The notes beneath the pieces were generated by a model that saw nothing but the letters and a program-made list of their open reading frames with translations, searched no databases and was not told the origin of the DNA. The translations under genes and the position numbers were made by a program. Positions 26,718 through 37,079 of a DNA stretch of 64,000 bases are shown here, piece by piece (position 1 is the first letter of the stretch; each line of letters opens with the position of its first letter). This DNA is from Ramlibacter henchirensis (GTDB lineage: Bacteria; Pseudomonadota; Gammaproteobacteria; Burkholderiales; Burkholderiaceae_C). The DNA lies in assembly GCF_004682015.1 (NCBI RefSeq), contig NZ_SMLM01000001.1:1674001-1738000 (forward strand), in the 5' to 3' direction.

Positions 26718-27065
26718 ATGCAATACGTGGATGGATTCGTCGTCGCCGTGCCCACCGCCAACCGCGGCGTCTACCTCGAACACGCCCGTGCCGCGGCCCG
26801 CGTCCTGAAGGACTGCGGCGCGCAGAACGTGGTGGAGTGCTGGGGCGACGACGTGCCCGAAGGCAAGCTGACCTCGTTCCCGCTCGCCGTGCAGCGCAAG
26901 CCGGAGGAGACGGTGGTGTTCTCGTGGGTCATGTGGCCGTCCAAGGCCGTGCGCGACGAGGGCATGGCCAAGGCCATGGCCGATCCGCTGTTCAAGGACA
27001 TGCAGATGCCGTTCGACGGCAAGCGCATGATCTACGGCGGCTTCGAGGTGCTCGTCAGCCAGTGA
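26718..27065 (+). CDS. DUF1428 family protein
   Basis: This 115-residue protein matches the DUF1428 family (dimeric alpha/beta barrel, E. coli YbaA-like): YVDGFVVAVPTANRGVYLEHA, ECWGDDVPEGKLTSFPLAV and the C-terminal MPFDGKRMIYGGFE. The family has no assigned activity. I start at the ATG at 26718, where AGGAG lies six bases upstream. Its end overlaps convergent gshB by 11 bases. Confidence 0.85.
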   Translation: MQYVDGFVVAVPTANRGVYLEHARAAARVLKDCGAQNVVECWGDDVPEGKLTSFPLAVQRKPEETVVFSWVMWPSKAVRDEGMAKAMADPLFKDMQMPFDGKRMIYGGFEVLVSQ

Positions 27066-28011
27066 GCCGCGCACAGGCGGCTTCGAGCGCGTCGACGAAC
27101 ATCGCCGGCACGTCGAAGCCGCTCTGCTGCGTGATCTCCTGGAAGCAGGTCGGGCTGGTGACGTTGATCTCGGTCAGGCAGTCGCCGATCACGTCCAGGC
27201 CCACGAGCAGCAGGCCGCGCTCGGCCAGCACCGGTCCCAGCGTTTCCGCGATCTCGCGGTCTCGCGGCGTGAGGGGCTGGGCCACGCCCTTGCCGCCGGC
27301 GGCCAGGTTGCCGCGCACTTCGCTGCCCTGCGGAATGCGCGCCAGGCTGAAGGGCACGACCTTGCCGCCGATCACCAGCACCCGCTTGTCACCCTGCGTG
27401 ATCTGCGGCACGAAGCGCTGCGCCATCAGCGTGGTGGCGCCGGCGCCATTGAGCGTCTCGACGATGGCGCCGAGGTTCAGGCCGTCGCCGCGCACGCGGA
27501 AGATGCCCATGCCGCCCATGCCGTCCAGCGGCTTGAGGATCACGTCCTGGTGCTCGGCGTGGAAGCGCCGAACCTCATCCGGGTCGCGGGTCACCAGCGT
27601 GGGGCTGAGGAACTGCGGGAACTCCATGATGGCCAGCTTCTCCGGATGGTCGCGCAGCGCCCGCGGGCTGTTGAACACGCGCGCGCCTTCGCGCTCGGCC
27701 TGCTCCAGCAGGTGGGTGGCGTAGAAGTACTCGGAGTCGAACGGCGGGTCCTTGCGCATCAGCACCGCGTCGAACTCCCGCAGCGCGCGGACCGACGTGG
27801 CGGATTCGACGAACCAGTCGTCGTCGACGCCCGTGAGCTGGATCTCGCGCACGGTCGCCTGCACCTGCGCGCCCGAGCGCCAGGCCAGGTGGCGCGGCTC
27901 GCAGGCGGCGATGCGGTGCCCGCGGCGCTGCGCCTCGCGCATCATCGAGAAGGTCGTGTCCTTGTAGACCTTGAAGGCTTCCAGCGGGTCGGCAACGAAA
28001 AGCAGGTTCAT
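27055..28011 (-). CDS. gshB: glutathione synthetase
   Basis: This 318-residue ATP-grasp ligase joins gamma-glutamylcysteine and glycine. Family motifs: MNLLFVADPLEAFKVYKDTTF at the start, LRKDPPFDSEY, ILKPLDGMGGMGIFR (ATP-binding loop) and the metal-binding ending FQEITQQSGFDV. I start at the ATG at 28011, matching the family; the upstream extension is not conserved-looking. It belongs to the gshA-kup-GST-gshB group, all on the minus strand. Confidence 0.95.
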   Translation of the reverse strand: MNLLFVADPLEAFKVYKDTTFSMMREAQRRGHRIAACEPRHLAWRSGAQVQATVREIQLTGVDDDWFVESATSVRALREFDAVLMRKDPPFDSEYFYATHLLEQAEREGARVFNSPRALRDHPEKLAIMEFPQFLSPTLVTRDPDEVRRFHAEHQDVILKPLDGMGGMGIFRVRGDGLNLGAIVETLNGAGATTLMAQRFVPQITQGDKRVLVIGGKVVPFSLARIPQGSEVRGNLAAGGKGVAQPLTPRDREIAETLGPVLAERGLLLVGLDVIGDCLTEINVTSPTCFQEITQQSGFDVPAMFVDALEAACARLTG

Positions 28012-28075
28012 CTGGGGATCGGGTCGTGCGGTGGCTCGTCGCCACTGTTGCACAAAACGCGTGGCGCCGTGGCGC

Positions 28076-28789
28076 TCAGGGCTTGGGCGCCGCCGGGATC
28101 GCGAGGCCTCGCTGCACCGCGGGCCGCGCGAGGAATGCGTCGAGCCCGCGCTGCACGTTTTTGAGGCCCGCGAACTCCACCAGGTCGCCGGCGCCGTAGA
28201 AGCCGACCAGGTTGCGGATCCAGGGGAAGGTCGCGATGTCGGCCACGCCGTACTCCTCGCCCGCGATCCAGGCGTTGCGCGCGAGCTGCCCGTCCACCAC
28301 GGCGAGCAGGCGCTTCGCTTCCGCCACGTAGCGGTCGCGGGGACGCTTGTCCTCGAAAGCCTTGCCGGCGAATTTATGGAAGAAGCCGACCTGGCCGAAC
28401 ATCGGCCCCACGCCGCCCATCTGGAACATCAGCCACTGGACGGCGCGCCAGCGTTCGGCCGGATCGCGCGGCAGCAGCTTCCCCGTCTTCTCGGCCAGGT
28501 ACAGCAGGATGGCGCCCGACTCGAACAGCGCGAGCGGCCGGCCGCCCGGGCCTTCCGGATCGAGGATGGCCGGAATCTTGTTGTTCGGGTTGAGCGACAG
28601 GAACTCGGGCGAGAGCTGGTCGTGCTTGTCGAAGTCGACGCGGTGCACTTCGTACGGCAGGCCGGTCTCTTCCAGCGCGATGGAGACCTTCACGCCGTTG
28701 GGTGTAGGCAGCGAATAGAGCTGAAGCCGGTCCGGGTGCTGCGCCGGCCACTTGCGGGTGATGGGAAAGGCGGAGAGGTCTTGGGGCAT
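28076..28789 (-). CDS. glutathione S-transferase family protein (Nu-class/YfcG-like)
   Basis: This 237-residue protein has an N-terminal thioredoxin-fold GST domain (LQLYSLPTPNGVKVSIALEETGLPYE, cis-Pro in NKIPAILD, LFESGAILLYLAEK) and an all-helical C-terminal domain. The TPNG motif is typical of YfcG/YghU disulfide-bond reductases, which use glutathione to reduce disulfides instead of conjugating electrophiles. I start at the ATG at 28789 (MPQDLSAFP). Its place between gshB and kup in a glutathione cluster fits. Confidence 0.87.
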   Translation of the reverse strand: MPQDLSAFPITRKWPAQHPDRLQLYSLPTPNGVKVSIALEETGLPYEVHRVDFDKHDQLSPEFLSLNPNNKIPAILDPEGPGGRPLALFESGAILLYLAEKTGKLLPRDPAERWRAVQWLMFQMGGVGPMFGQVGFFHKFAGKAFEDKRPRDRYVAEAKRLLAVVDGQLARNAWIAGEEYGVADIATFPWIRNLVGFYGAGDLVEFAGLKNVQRGLDAFLARPAVQRGLAIPAAPKP

Positions 28790-28867
28790 GCGGCACCGTA
28801 GCACGGCCGCCCCAAGGCCCGTCGCACGCGGGGAATCAGGCGGCGTGCTAGGACGCGGTCCGCACGC

Positions 28868-30736
28868 TCAGATCTCGACCTTCGAGCCCAGCTCCACCAC
28901 CGCGTTGTTCGGCAATTTGAGGAAGTCGGCCGCCGCGCTGGCGTTGTGGTGCATCTGCGCGAACAGCTTCTCGCGCCAGGGCGCCATGCCGCCGCCGATC
29001 GTGGGCACGACCACGTCGCGCGACAGGAAGTAGCTGGTGGTCATCGGCTGCACTTCGCAGCCCAGCTTGCGCATGGGCTCGAGGGCGCGAGGCACGTCGA
29101 AGTCGTTCATGAAGCCGTAGTGGACCACCACCTGCCAGCAGTTGTGGCCGAGGGGCTCCACGTCCAGGCGCTTGTTCAAGCCGATCCAGGGCACCTCGTG
29201 GCTGCGCACCGTGACGAACAGGTTCTGCTCGTGCAGCACCTTGTTGTGCTTGAGGTTGTGCAGCAGCGCGTTGGGCACGGCGCCGGGTTCGGCCGTGAGG
29301 AAGACCGCGGTGCCTTCGACGCGCATGGGCGGGCTGGTGAACACCGCGTCCAGGAAGCTCGGCAGGTCGATGGCGTCGGCGCGCAGCTTGTCGTTCAGGA
29401 TGCTGCGGCCTTCCTTCCAGGTCATCATCAGCGTGAAGATCGCGCCGCCGATCAGCAGCGGGAACCAGCCGCCCTGCAGCAGCTTCAGCAGGTTGGAGGC
29501 GAAGAATGCGAGGTCCACGAGGAAGAACCAGCCGGTGGCAGCGATGCACAGCCACAGCGGGTACTTCCAGCCGTAGCGGATGACGAAGAACGTCAGCGTG
29601 GTGGTGATCAGCATGTCCAGCGTCACCGCGATGCCGTACGCAGCCGCCAGGTTGCTCGAGGAGCGGAACAGCACCACGGCCAGGACGATGGCGACGAACA
29701 GGCCCCAGTTGACGAACGGGATGTAGATCTGGCCGGTCTCGCGCACGCTGGTGTGCTGCACGTTCAGGCGCGGCAGGTAGCCCAGTTGCACCACTTGCTT
29801 GGTGACGCTGAAGGCTCCGGTGATGAGTGCCTGTGAAGCGATGACGGTGGCCGCGGTGGCCAGCACCACCAGCGGCAGCAGCGCCCATTCGGGGGCCATC
29901 ATGTAGAACGGATTCTTCACGGCGTCGGGCCGTTCGAGCAGCAGCGCGCCCTGGCCGAAGTAGTTGAGCGTGAGCGCCGGCATGGCCACCGCGAACCAGG
30001 CGATCCGGATCGGCTGCTTGCCGAAGTGGCCCAGGTCGGCGTACAGCGCCTCGGCGCCGGTGACGCACAGCACCACCGCCCCCAGGATGATGAAGGTGGT
30101 GCCCGGGTGCGACCACATGAAGCCGATCGCGTGGTGCGGGCTGATCGCAGTCAGGATCTCGGGGTGGTGCGCGATGTTGCCAACGCCCAGCACTGCGAGC
30201 GTGAAGAACCACACCAGCGTGACCGGGCCGAAGTAGCGGCCGACCCCCGCCGTGCCGTTCTTCTGCACCGCGAACAGCAGGAACAGGATGAGCAGCGTCA
30301 GCGGGATCACCCACTGCGAAAAGCGCGGCGAGACGACCTCCAGGCCCTCGACGGCGGACAGCACCGAGATCGCGGGCGTGATGACGCCGTCGCCGTAGAA
30401 GAGCGAAGTGCCGAAGATGCCCAGCGCGAGGAGCACCCGGCGCAGGTCCGGCCTGTCCTTCACCGCCTGCGAGGCCAGCGCCAGCATCGCGACCAGCCCG
30501 CCTTCGCCGTTGTTGTCGGCGCGCAGCACGAGCACCACGTACTTGATCGAGACGATGACCGTCAGCGTCCAGAAGAAGATCGAGAGGATCCCGTACACGT
30601 TGCCGGTCGTGAACTGGACGTGGCCCGAGCCGAATACTTCCTTGACGGCGTACAGGACGCTGGTGCCGATGTCGCCGTAGACGACACCGATGGCGCCGAG
30701 GGTCAGCGCGGCTAGCGAGGATTTCGAGCTTTGCAC
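28868..30736 (-). CDS. kup: low-affinity potassium transporter
   Basis: This 622-residue inner-membrane K+:H+ symporter has about twelve transmembrane segments, then a cytoplasmic C-terminal domain (from about 450). Kup signatures include [32 protein letters not shown] and [18 protein letters not shown]. Length is normal. It lies between gshA and the GST gene. Glutathione and K+ flux are linked in proteobacteria through Kef systems, but Kup itself is not known to bind glutathione, so the clustering is conserved synteny rather than proof of a joint function. Confidence 0.94.
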   Translation of the reverse strand: MQSSKSSLAALTLGAIGVVYGDIGTSVLYAVKEVFGSGHVQFTTGNVYGILSIFFWTLTVIVSIKYVVLVLRADNNGEGGLVAMLALASQAVKDRPDLRRVLLALGIFGTSLFYGDGVITPAISVLSAVEGLEVVSPRFSQWVIPLTLLILFLLFAVQKNGTAGVGRYFGPVTLVWFFTLAVLGVGNIAHHPEILTAISPHHAIGFMWSHPGTTFIILGAVVLCVTGAEALYADLGHFGKQPIRIAWFAVAMPALTLNYFGQGALLLERPDAVKNPFYMMAPEWALLPLVVLATAATVIASQALITGAFSVTKQVVQLGYLPRLNVQHTSVRETGQIYIPFVNWGLFVAIVLAVVLFRSSSNLAAAYGIAVTLDMLITTTLTFFVIRYGWKYPLWLCIAATGWFFLVDLAFFASNLLKLLQGGWFPLLIGGAIFTLMMTWKEGRSILNDKLRADAIDLPSFLDAVFTSPPMRVEGTAVFLTAEPGAVPNALLHNLKHNKVLHEQNLFVTVRSHEVPWIGLNKRLDVEPLGHNCWQVVVHYGFMNDFDVPRALEPMRKLGCEVQPMTTSYFLSRDVVVPTIGGGMAPWREKLFAQMHHNASAAADFLKLPNNAVVELGSKVEI

Positions 30737-30863
30737 GAGGGGCCCCGTCTTGGCGCCGGCTGAGGCGGCGGCGGGGTTCCGTTCCTTGAGGGAGCGCTAT
30801 TTTGCGCCGCTGCCAAGGCCTTGGTTGGGCCATGTTGCAGCGCAGCAACTCGCCCGGGGGGAG

Positions 30864-32159
30864 TCAGTCGTAGGTTTCGGCTTCGGGGTCGGTGGCTTCC
30901 AGCTCATAGCTGGCGGCCAGCATGGCCAGGCGGCCGATCACGCCGTACATGTAGAAGCGGTTCGGCGCGCTGGCGCCGGGCTTCTGCCCCGGCTGAGGCA
31001 AGTGCGTACTCTCCGCGAAAGCCAGTGGCACGAACCCCGCGCCGGGAGCGTTGAGGTTCTCGTCGATGCCGCGCTCGGGATGCACGCGGTAGAAACCGCC
31101 GACGACGTAGCGGTCCATCATGTAGACCACCGGCTCGGCCACGGCGTCATGGATGCGCTCGTAGGTCTGCACGCCTTCCTGGATGATGACGTCGTGCACC
31201 TCCTGGCCGTCCTTGACGAGGCCCATCTTGTTCTTGGCGCGCCGGTTGAGCTGGTCCAGGTCCTTGACGTCGCGCACGGTCATGATGCCCATGCCGTACG
31301 TCCCGTTGTCCGCCTTGACGATCACGAACGGCTTCTCGTTGATGCCGTATTCCTTGTACTTCTTGCGCACTCGCGTGAGCAGCGCGTCGACGTTGGTGGT
31401 CAGGCAGTCCATGCCCGAGCCTTCGGCGAAGTTGATCTCCCCGCATTTGTTGTACATGGGGTTGATCAGCCACGGGTCGATGCCGAGCATCTTGCCGAAC
31501 CGCTTGGCCACCTCCTCGTAGCTCTGGAAGTGGCGGCTCTTGCGCCGCACCGACCAGCCCGCGTGCAGCGGCGGCAGCAGGTACTGCTCGTGCAGGTCCT
31601 CCAGGATGCCCGGAGGGCCGGCAGAAAGATCGTTGTTGAGCAGGATGGTGCAGGGATCGAAGTCCTTCAGGCCCAGGCGCGTCTTGCTGCGCACCACCGG
31701 CTCCAGCACGATCGATTCGCCCGTGGGCAGGTTGATCGTGGTCGGTTCCTTGATCTCCGGGCTGATGGAGCCGATGCGCACGTTCAGGCCCGCCATGTGG
31801 AAGACGCGCTTGAGCTGCAGCACGTTCGCCAGGTAGAACGTGTTGCGCGTGTGGTTCTCGGGGATGACCAGCAGGTTGCGCGCTTCCGGGCAGATCTTCT
31901 CGATGGCGGCCATCGCCGCCTGCACCGCGAGCGGCAGCATTTCCTGCGTCAGGTTGTTCCAGCCGCCGGGAAAGAGGTTGGTGTCCACCGGCGCCAGCTT
32001 GAAGCCGGCATTGCGCACGTCCACCGACGTGTAGAACGGCGGCGTGTGCTCCATCCACTCGAGCCGGAACCAGCGCTCGATGGCGGGCATCGACTCCAGG
32101 ATGCGTTCCTCGAGTTCGTTGATCGGCCCGGATAAGGCCGTGATGAGGTGGGGGACCAT
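30864..32159 (-). CDS. gshA: glutamate-cysteine ligase, GshA type of Betaproteobacteria
   Basis: This 431-residue enzyme makes gamma-glutamylcysteine, the committed step of glutathione synthesis. It belongs to the gshA type found in Nitrosomonas and Burkholderiales, unlike the E. coli form, with VPHLITALSGPINELEERIL, ENHTRNTFYLANVLQL, NNDLSAGPPGIL, VIVKADNGTYGMGIM and HPERGIDENLNAPGAGF. Length is normal. It leads the gshA-kup-GST-gshB group. A TACAAT -10 sequence lies 35 bases upstream of the ATG (32194-32199) without a good -35. Confidence 0.94.
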   Translation of the reverse strand: MVPHLITALSGPINELEERILESMPAIERWFRLEWMEHTPPFYTSVDVRNAGFKLAPVDTNLFPGGWNNLTQEMLPLAVQAAMAAIEKICPEARNLLVIPENHTRNTFYLANVLQLKRVFHMAGLNVRIGSISPEIKEPTTINLPTGESIVLEPVVRSKTRLGLKDFDPCTILLNNDLSAGPPGILEDLHEQYLLPPLHAGWSVRRKSRHFQSYEEVAKRFGKMLGIDPWLINPMYNKCGEINFAEGSGMDCLTTNVDALLTRVRKKYKEYGINEKPFVIVKADNGTYGMGIMTVRDVKDLDQLNRRAKNKMGLVKDGQEVHDVIIQEGVQTYERIHDAVAEPVVYMMDRYVVGGFYRVHPERGIDENLNAPGAGFVPLAFAESTHLPQPGQKPGASAPNRFYMYGVIGRLAMLAASYELEATDPEAETYD

Positions 32160-32252
32160 GCAGCGCTCTCTCGAGGAGGGTTATCCGAGAACCATTGTAG
32201 GAAGCTGGGGCCGGCCGCGCCGGTTGCAAGCCGCGGCCGGGAGCCGGCGGCT

Positions 32253-33269
32253 CTAGCCCTGGCGGGCGAGCGGCAGGTTGAGCAGCAGGTTCTGCGGCTT
32301 GAGCCGCAATCGATTGGCTTCGTCCATGGCCATCGCCAGGTAGACCGGATGGCCGGCCACCTGCGGCAGCAGGGCCTGCGGCTCCTCGAAATCCATGCGG
32401 AACAGGCACAGCATGCGCTTGCCCTGCGCCGGGTCGATGTCCTCGCCCTGGTAGAGCGCATTGAGCACCGCGGTGGCCTGCGCGTCCAGGCCCACGTGCC
32501 AGACCCAGTGCTCGTCGTCGATCTCGCCCTCGGGCTGCACACGAACGTCCAGAGCGAGGAAATGCCGCACCCAGCGTTCGATCACACGGCACAACGCGGC
32601 GAGCGCGGGCTGGCCGTGGTTGAGGCTGACGACGAAATCGAAGGATTCGCTGCGGTTCCAGTACTCGCCGGCGTTGGCCTCGCCGAGCACGTCGAGTTCC
32701 GCGGTGCGCGGCGTGGCGCCGGCCTTGCGCAGCAGCTCGCCGATGCCGGCGAAGCTGGCCTCCGCGCGCCGCTCGACGGTCTCTTCGTCGGCCGCCATCA
32801 CGTTGCCGTCTTCCTGGATCGCGATGCGCTGCGGCCGGAACAGCATCTCGGCCGCGCGGACTTCCATCGGCGTCGCGTTGTCGCCCAGCACTTCGCGCAG
32901 CAGGACCTGCGTCAGCAGGTGCACCAGCACCGGCGGCACGTCGACGTCGGCGCGGAACAGCTGCAGGTAGCTGCCCTCGAGCGTCGGGCGCGCCAGCAGC
33001 CGGCTGCGGAACCGCAGCCAGACCGCGTAGTTGGCGCGCGCGTCTTCATCGGACAGCGCCTGCAGGCGGCGCGGGTCGACCTCTTGCCGCGGCGAATCGA
33101 GCAGCGAGTGGTGCAGCGCGCGCTCGTTGTCGCAGGACTCGGGCACGGGGGCTAGCTCGGGGCGCAGCAGCAGGCTGCGCAGGAAATCGTCGGTGACGAG
33201 GAGCTGGCCGTCCGCGTCGTGTTCGAGCAGTCGCCAGCCGCAGCCGGGCCAGAAGTCGGGCATGGCCAT
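32253..33269 (-). CDS. DUF6352 family protein
   Basis: This 338-residue soluble protein matches a conserved Burkholderiales family (DUF6352) without known function. It begins [18 protein letters not shown] and has several acidic and Leu-rich helices but no recognisable catalytic motif. The chosen ATG (33269) shares a base with the proA stop as TGATG, so it is translationally coupled to proA; an ATG two codons later is the alternative. Coupling suggests a role linked to the same transcript, not necessarily to proline. Confidence 0.75.
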   Translation of the reverse strand: MAMPDFWPGCGWRLLEHDADGQLLVTDDFLRSLLLRPELAPVPESCDNERALHHSLLDSPRQEVDPRRLQALSDEDARANYAVWLRFRSRLLARPTLEGSYLQLFRADVDVPPVLVHLLTQVLLREVLGDNATPMEVRAAEMLFRPQRIAIQEDGNVMAADEETVERRAEASFAGIGELLRKAGATPRTAELDVLGEANAGEYWNRSESFDFVVSLNHGQPALAALCRVIERWVRHFLALDVRVQPEGEIDDEHWVWHVGLDAQATAVLNALYQGEDIDPAQGKRMLCLFRMDFEEPQALLPQVAGHPVYLAMAMDEANRLRLKPQNLLLNLPLARQG

Positions 33270-34567
33270 CAGCGGCGGATCTCGCCCTGGCCCAGCACGA
33301 CCCACTTCAGCGACGTCAGCCCTTCGAGGCCGACCGGCCCGCGTGCGTGGAACTTGTCGGTGCTGATGCCGATCTCGGCGCCGAGCCCGTATTCGAAGCC
33401 GTCGGCGAAGCGCGTGCTGGCGTTGACCATCACGCTGGCCGAATCCACCTCGCGCAGAAAGCGCTGCGCATGCACGTGGTCGCGGGTGACGATGGCATCG
33501 GTGTGGTGGCTGCCGTAGTGGTTGATGTGGGCGATGGCTTCATCGAGCCCCGCGACTACCTTGATGCTGATGACCGGCGCGAGGTATTCCTCGTACCAGT
33601 CCTGTTCCGTCGCGTCCTTGAGCAACGGCCCGTGCGGGCCGAGCTTGTCGAGGCCGCTGGCCAGGATCGTCTTCGCCTCGGGATCGCAGCGCATCTCCAC
33701 GCCCTTGGATGCATAGATCGCGCCGATCCTCGGCAGGAACTGCGCCGCCACGCCGCGCGCCACGAGCAGGCCTTCGCTGGCGTTGCACGGGCTGTACTTC
33801 TGCGTCTTGGCGTTGTCTGCGATGGTCACGGCCATGTCGATGTCGCACGGATCGTCGACGTACACATGGCAGTTGCCGTCCAGGTGCTTGATCACCGGCA
33901 CCTTGGCTTCGCGGCTGATGCGCTCGATCAGGCCCTTGCCGCCGCGCGGGATGATGACGTCGACGAACTGCGGCATCGCGATCAGCTGGCCCACCGCCTC
34001 CCGGTCGGTGGTCTGCACCAGCTGCACCGCGTCCTCGGGGAGACCGGCTTCGGCGAGAGCTTCGCGTACCAGCCGCGCCAGCCCCTTGTTGGATTCGATC
34101 GCCTCGGAGCCGCCGCGCAGGATGCAGGCGTTGCCGCTCTTGATCGACAGGCTGGCCGCTTCGATGGTCACGTTGGGGCGGCTTTCGAACACCATGCCGA
34201 AGACGCCGATCGGCACGCGCATCTGCCCGACGCGGATGCCGCTGGGCTGCTGCGTCATGCCGCGGATCTCGCCGATGATGTCCGGCATGGCCGCGAGCTG
34301 CTCGCAGCCCTCCGCCAGCGTCTGGACGATCTTCGGCGTGAGCTTCAGCCGATCGACCATCGGCGCGGCGAGGCCGGCGGCCTGGGCGCGTTCGATGTCC
34401 TTCGCGTTCTCGGCGAAAAGGGCCGCGGTCGATGCGCGCAGCTTGGCCGCGAGCGAGCGCAGCGCCGCGTTCTTCGCGGCCGCGTTCGCGGACGACATGC
34501 GCGTGGCGGCCTGCCGGGCCTGCAAGCCCAGCGTCTGCATGTATTCGGCGACGTTCAGCGCGTTCAC
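33269..34567 (-). CDS. proA: gamma-glutamyl phosphate reductase
   Basis: This 432-residue aldehyde-dehydrogenase-fold enzyme reduces gamma-glutamyl phosphate to glutamate-5-semialdehyde, the second step of proline synthesis. It contains [38 protein letters not shown] and the catalytic Cys in [13 protein letters not shown]. Length is normal. It lies downstream of holA and is coupled to the DUF6352 gene. An inserted ornithine aminotransferase gene one gene upstream makes the same semialdehyde. Confidence 0.94.
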   Translation of the reverse strand: MNALNVAEYMQTLGLQARQAATRMSSANAAAKNAALRSLAAKLRASTAALFAENAKDIERAQAAGLAAPMVDRLKLTPKIVQTLAEGCEQLAAMPDIIGEIRGMTQQPSGIRVGQMRVPIGVFGMVFESRPNVTIEAASLSIKSGNACILRGGSEAIESNKGLARLVREALAEAGLPEDAVQLVQTTDREAVGQLIAMPQFVDVIIPRGGKGLIERISREAKVPVIKHLDGNCHVYVDDPCDIDMAVTIADNAKTQKYSPCNASEGLLVARGVAAQFLPRIGAIYASKGVEMRCDPEAKTILASGLDKLGPHGPLLKDATEQDWYEEYLAPVISIKVVAGLDEAIAHINHYGSHHTDAIVTRDHVHAQRFLREVDSASVMVNASTRFADGFEYGLGAEIGISTDKFHARGPVGLEGLTSLKWVVLGQGEIRR

Positions 34568-34613
34568 GAGGGGGATTATCCCTTGCAGGGAGATCGCCCG
34601 CCGGATGCGGGAT

Positions 34614-35684
34614 TCAGCGCCGCTGCGCCGCGGCGGCCGGCGCGCATTCGCGGCACAGGTCGCCCGCGAGCCGGTGCAGCGCCTGCCAGCCGTCGGTGGG
34701 CCAGCCCGGGGCCTTCAGGCCCTTGACGATGCCGTCCACCACATGGGCGGCGTGCAGCAGGTTGTCCAGCGCGGTGCCGGAAAGGCGCGGCAGCACGCGC
34801 TCGAACAGCCGCTCCTTCAGCCCCCAGACCCGCTGCTCGCGCAGGGCGATCGGCAGCGGCCGGCCCGCGCTCATCGCGTCCTTGACGCGCTTCAGTGCGC
34901 GGATGTCCTCCGCCAGCGTGTAGTGCACCAGCACCTCCGCCTCGCCCTCGGCCTGAAGTCCGTCGAGCATCCGCTGCACGCGCGCCAGCTGGCCGGCGAG
35001 CACGGCTTCGGAGAGCTTGAAGACGTCGTAGCGGGCGACGTTGAGCACGGCGCTTTCCACCTGCTCGAAGCTCAATTCGCCCGCCGGGTACAGCAGGGCG
35101 AGTTTCTGGATTTCCTGGTGCGCCGCGAGCAGGTTGCCCTCGACGCGATCGGCGAAGAACTGCAGCGTGCGCTGGCCCTCCTCGCCGGTCGCGACACGCT
35201 GCTCCTGCCTGGCCAGGCGCTGCGCGATCCACTGGGGCAGGGCCGCGCGTTCGATGCCGTCGATCTGGATGGTCACGCCGTAGCTGTCCAGCGCGCCGAA
35301 CCACGCGCCGGTGCGCGTCATCTTGTCCAGCCTGGGCAGCAGCACCAGCGTGAGCGTGCTGTCGTTGCCTTCGGCGCTCTGCGCGAGCTGCTGCAGCGCG
35401 GGGCTGCCTTCCTTGCCCGGCTTGCCGGAGGGAATGCGGATCTCGACGATCTGCCGCTCGGCGAACAGGCTCAGGGACCCACCCGCGGCGAGCACCTCGC
35501 TCCAGTCGAAATGCGCGCCCGCCACGGTGTGGACGGTGCGTTCCGTGTAGCCCTGCGTGCGCGCCGTGGCGCGGATCGCGTCGGCCGCCTCCTGCACCAG
35601 CAGCGGCTCGTCGCCGTGCAGGGCGTACAGCGACTTCAGGCCCTTGGCGAGATGGGCGGCCAGCTGGGCGGCGGCAAGCTGCAT
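34614..35684 (-). CDS. holA: DNA polymerase III delta subunit
   Basis: This 356-residue protein is the clamp-loader delta subunit, which opens the beta sliding clamp. It starts [37 protein letters not shown], matching HolA domain I (degenerate AAA+ without Walker A), and has [16 protein letters not shown] and later helical domain III with [12 protein letters not shown]. It normally follows lptE directly; here rocD separates them. It is followed by proA 46 bases away. Confidence 0.93.
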   Translation of the reverse strand: MQLAAAQLAAHLAKGLKSLYALHGDEPLLVQEAADAIRATARTQGYTERTVHTVAGAHFDWSEVLAAGGSLSLFAERQIVEIRIPSGKPGKEGSPALQQLAQSAEGNDSTLTLVLLPRLDKMTRTGAWFGALDSYGVTIQIDGIERAALPQWIAQRLARQEQRVATGEEGQRTLQFFADRVEGNLLAAHQEIQKLALLYPAGELSFEQVESAVLNVARYDVFKLSEAVLAGQLARVQRMLDGLQAEGEAEVLVHYTLAEDIRALKRVKDAMSAGRPLPIALREQRVWGLKERLFERVLPRLSGTALDNLLHAAHVVDGIVKGLKAPGWPTDGWQALHRLAGDLCRECAPAAAAQRR

Positions 35685-35733
35685 GGGCGCAGATTGTAGG
35701 TGGCGCCCCTCGATTCCCGGCCGCGATGGAGCG

Positions 35734-36969
35734 TCAGGGCCGCCCTTGCAGCACCACTCCGCGGAAGATGTCCACCGCCCTGTCGATCAACTCACGCGTG
35801 ATCGTCAGCGGCGGCGCGAAGCGGATCACCGTCTCGTGCGTTTCCTTGGACAGCACGCCGCGCTCGGCGAGACGCTCGACCAGTCGGCGCGCGCTGCCAT
35901 GCGCCGGGTCGATGTCGACGCCGATCCACAGGCCGCGGCCGCGAACGTCGCGGATCAGCGGGCCCGCGGCTGCCTGCACGTCCTGCAGCCGGCGCATCAA
36001 ATAAGGCCCCATCTCGGCGGCCCGCTCGACCAGCCGCTCTTCCTCGATCACGCGCAGCCCTTCCAGCGCCACGGCCGCCGCGAGTGCGTTGCCGCCGAAA
36101 GTGGAGCCGTGGCTGCCCGGATTGAAGACGTCCATCACCGCGTCGTCCGCCAGGAAGGCGCTGACCGGCAGCAGCCCGCCGCCGAGCGCCTTGCCCAGGA
36201 TCAGCGCGTCGGGCCGGATGCCCTCGTGCTCGAACGCGAACCAGCGGCCGGTGCGCCCGAGGCCCGCCTGCACCTCGTCGTCGATCAGCAGCACGCGGTT
36301 GCGCGTGCACCAGTCGCGCAGCTCGCGGAAAAAGCCGGCCGGCGGCACGATCACGCCGGCCTCGCCCTGGATCGGCTCGATCAGCACGGCGCAGGTGTTG
36401 GGCGTGGCCGCCGCCTCGATGCTGGCCATGTCGCCGAAGTCGAAGTGGCGAAAGCCCGGCGCGAACGGACCGAAGCCGGCACGGTACTCGGGCTCGCTGG
36501 AGAAACCGATGATGGTGTTGGTGCGCCCGTGGAAGTTGCCGCGCGCGACGAGGATCTCGGCCTGCCCGTCCGGGATGCCCTTGACGCGATAGCCCCAGCG
36601 GCGCGCGCACTTGATGGCGGTCTCGACGGCTTCGGCGCCCGTGTTCATGGGCAGCGCGCGCTGGAACCCGGCGATCGAGCACAGCTTGGCGAGGAAGGGG
36701 CCGAGCGTGTTGCCGTAGTAGGCGCGCGAAGTCACCGCCACCTTCCCGAGCTGCCGCTGGGCCGCTGCGACCAGACGCGGGTGCAGGTGGCCATGGCTCA
36801 CGGCCGAGTACGCGCCCATCATGTCGATGTACTCGCGGCCTTCGACGTCCCACACCAGGCAATCGAGCGCCCGGTCCACGACAACGGGTACGGGGTGGTA
36901 GTTGCGCGCGCCGTAGCGCGCCTCCAGCGCGACGTAGTCGCGGCTTCCGGGTCCGGCCTGGCTGTCCAT
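35734..36969 (-). CDS. rocD: ornithine aminotransferase family PLP enzyme (ornithine-oxo-acid transaminase)
   Basis: This 411-residue fold-type I aminotransferase most resembles ornithine aminotransferase: HYHPVPVV-like NYHPVPVVVDRALDCLVWDVEG, LPMNTGAEAVETAIKCARRWGY, RGNFHGRT, LIDDEVQAGLGRTG and the PLP Lys in LILGKALGGGLLPVSA. It would turn ornithine into glutamate-5-semialdehyde. I start at the ATG at 36969 with GGGAG upstream; the longer ORF is not coding. It stands between lptE and holA, a pair usually contiguous, so it appears inserted. It may feed proline or glutamate with proA nearby. Confidence 0.88.
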   Translation of the reverse strand: MDSQAGPGSRDYVALEARYGARNYHPVPVVVDRALDCLVWDVEGREYIDMMGAYSAVSHGHLHPRLVAAAQRQLGKVAVTSRAYYGNTLGPFLAKLCSIAGFQRALPMNTGAEAVETAIKCARRWGYRVKGIPDGQAEILVARGNFHGRTNTIIGFSSEPEYRAGFGPFAPGFRHFDFGDMASIEAAATPNTCAVLIEPIQGEAGVIVPPAGFFRELRDWCTRNRVLLIDDEVQAGLGRTGRWFAFEHEGIRPDALILGKALGGGLLPVSAFLADDAVMDVFNPGSHGSTFGGNALAAAVALEGLRVIEEERLVERAAEMGPYLMRRLQDVQAAAGPLIRDVRGRGLWIGVDIDPAHGSARRLVERLAERGVLSKETHETVIRFAPPLTITRELIDRAVDIFRGVVLQGRP

Positions 36970-37079
36970 GGCGGCTCTCCCAGGGCCGGGGAACGGCCCT
37001 TGTTGAGCCAGTCTAGGCCTCGGTCCCGTCCAACAGCGTCGGAGAACGCCTCGAGCCGATAGCCCGTCAGGGTTAAGCG

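Noticed and set aside
24126..27074. A 982-codon open frame on the minus strand
   Set aside because: It lies antisense to the end of glcB, the carboxypeptidase, CWC, amidotransferase and DUF1428 genes, which all match families. Long antisense frames are expected in GC-rich sequence, and the translation is low-complexity Arg/His/Leu/Gly.
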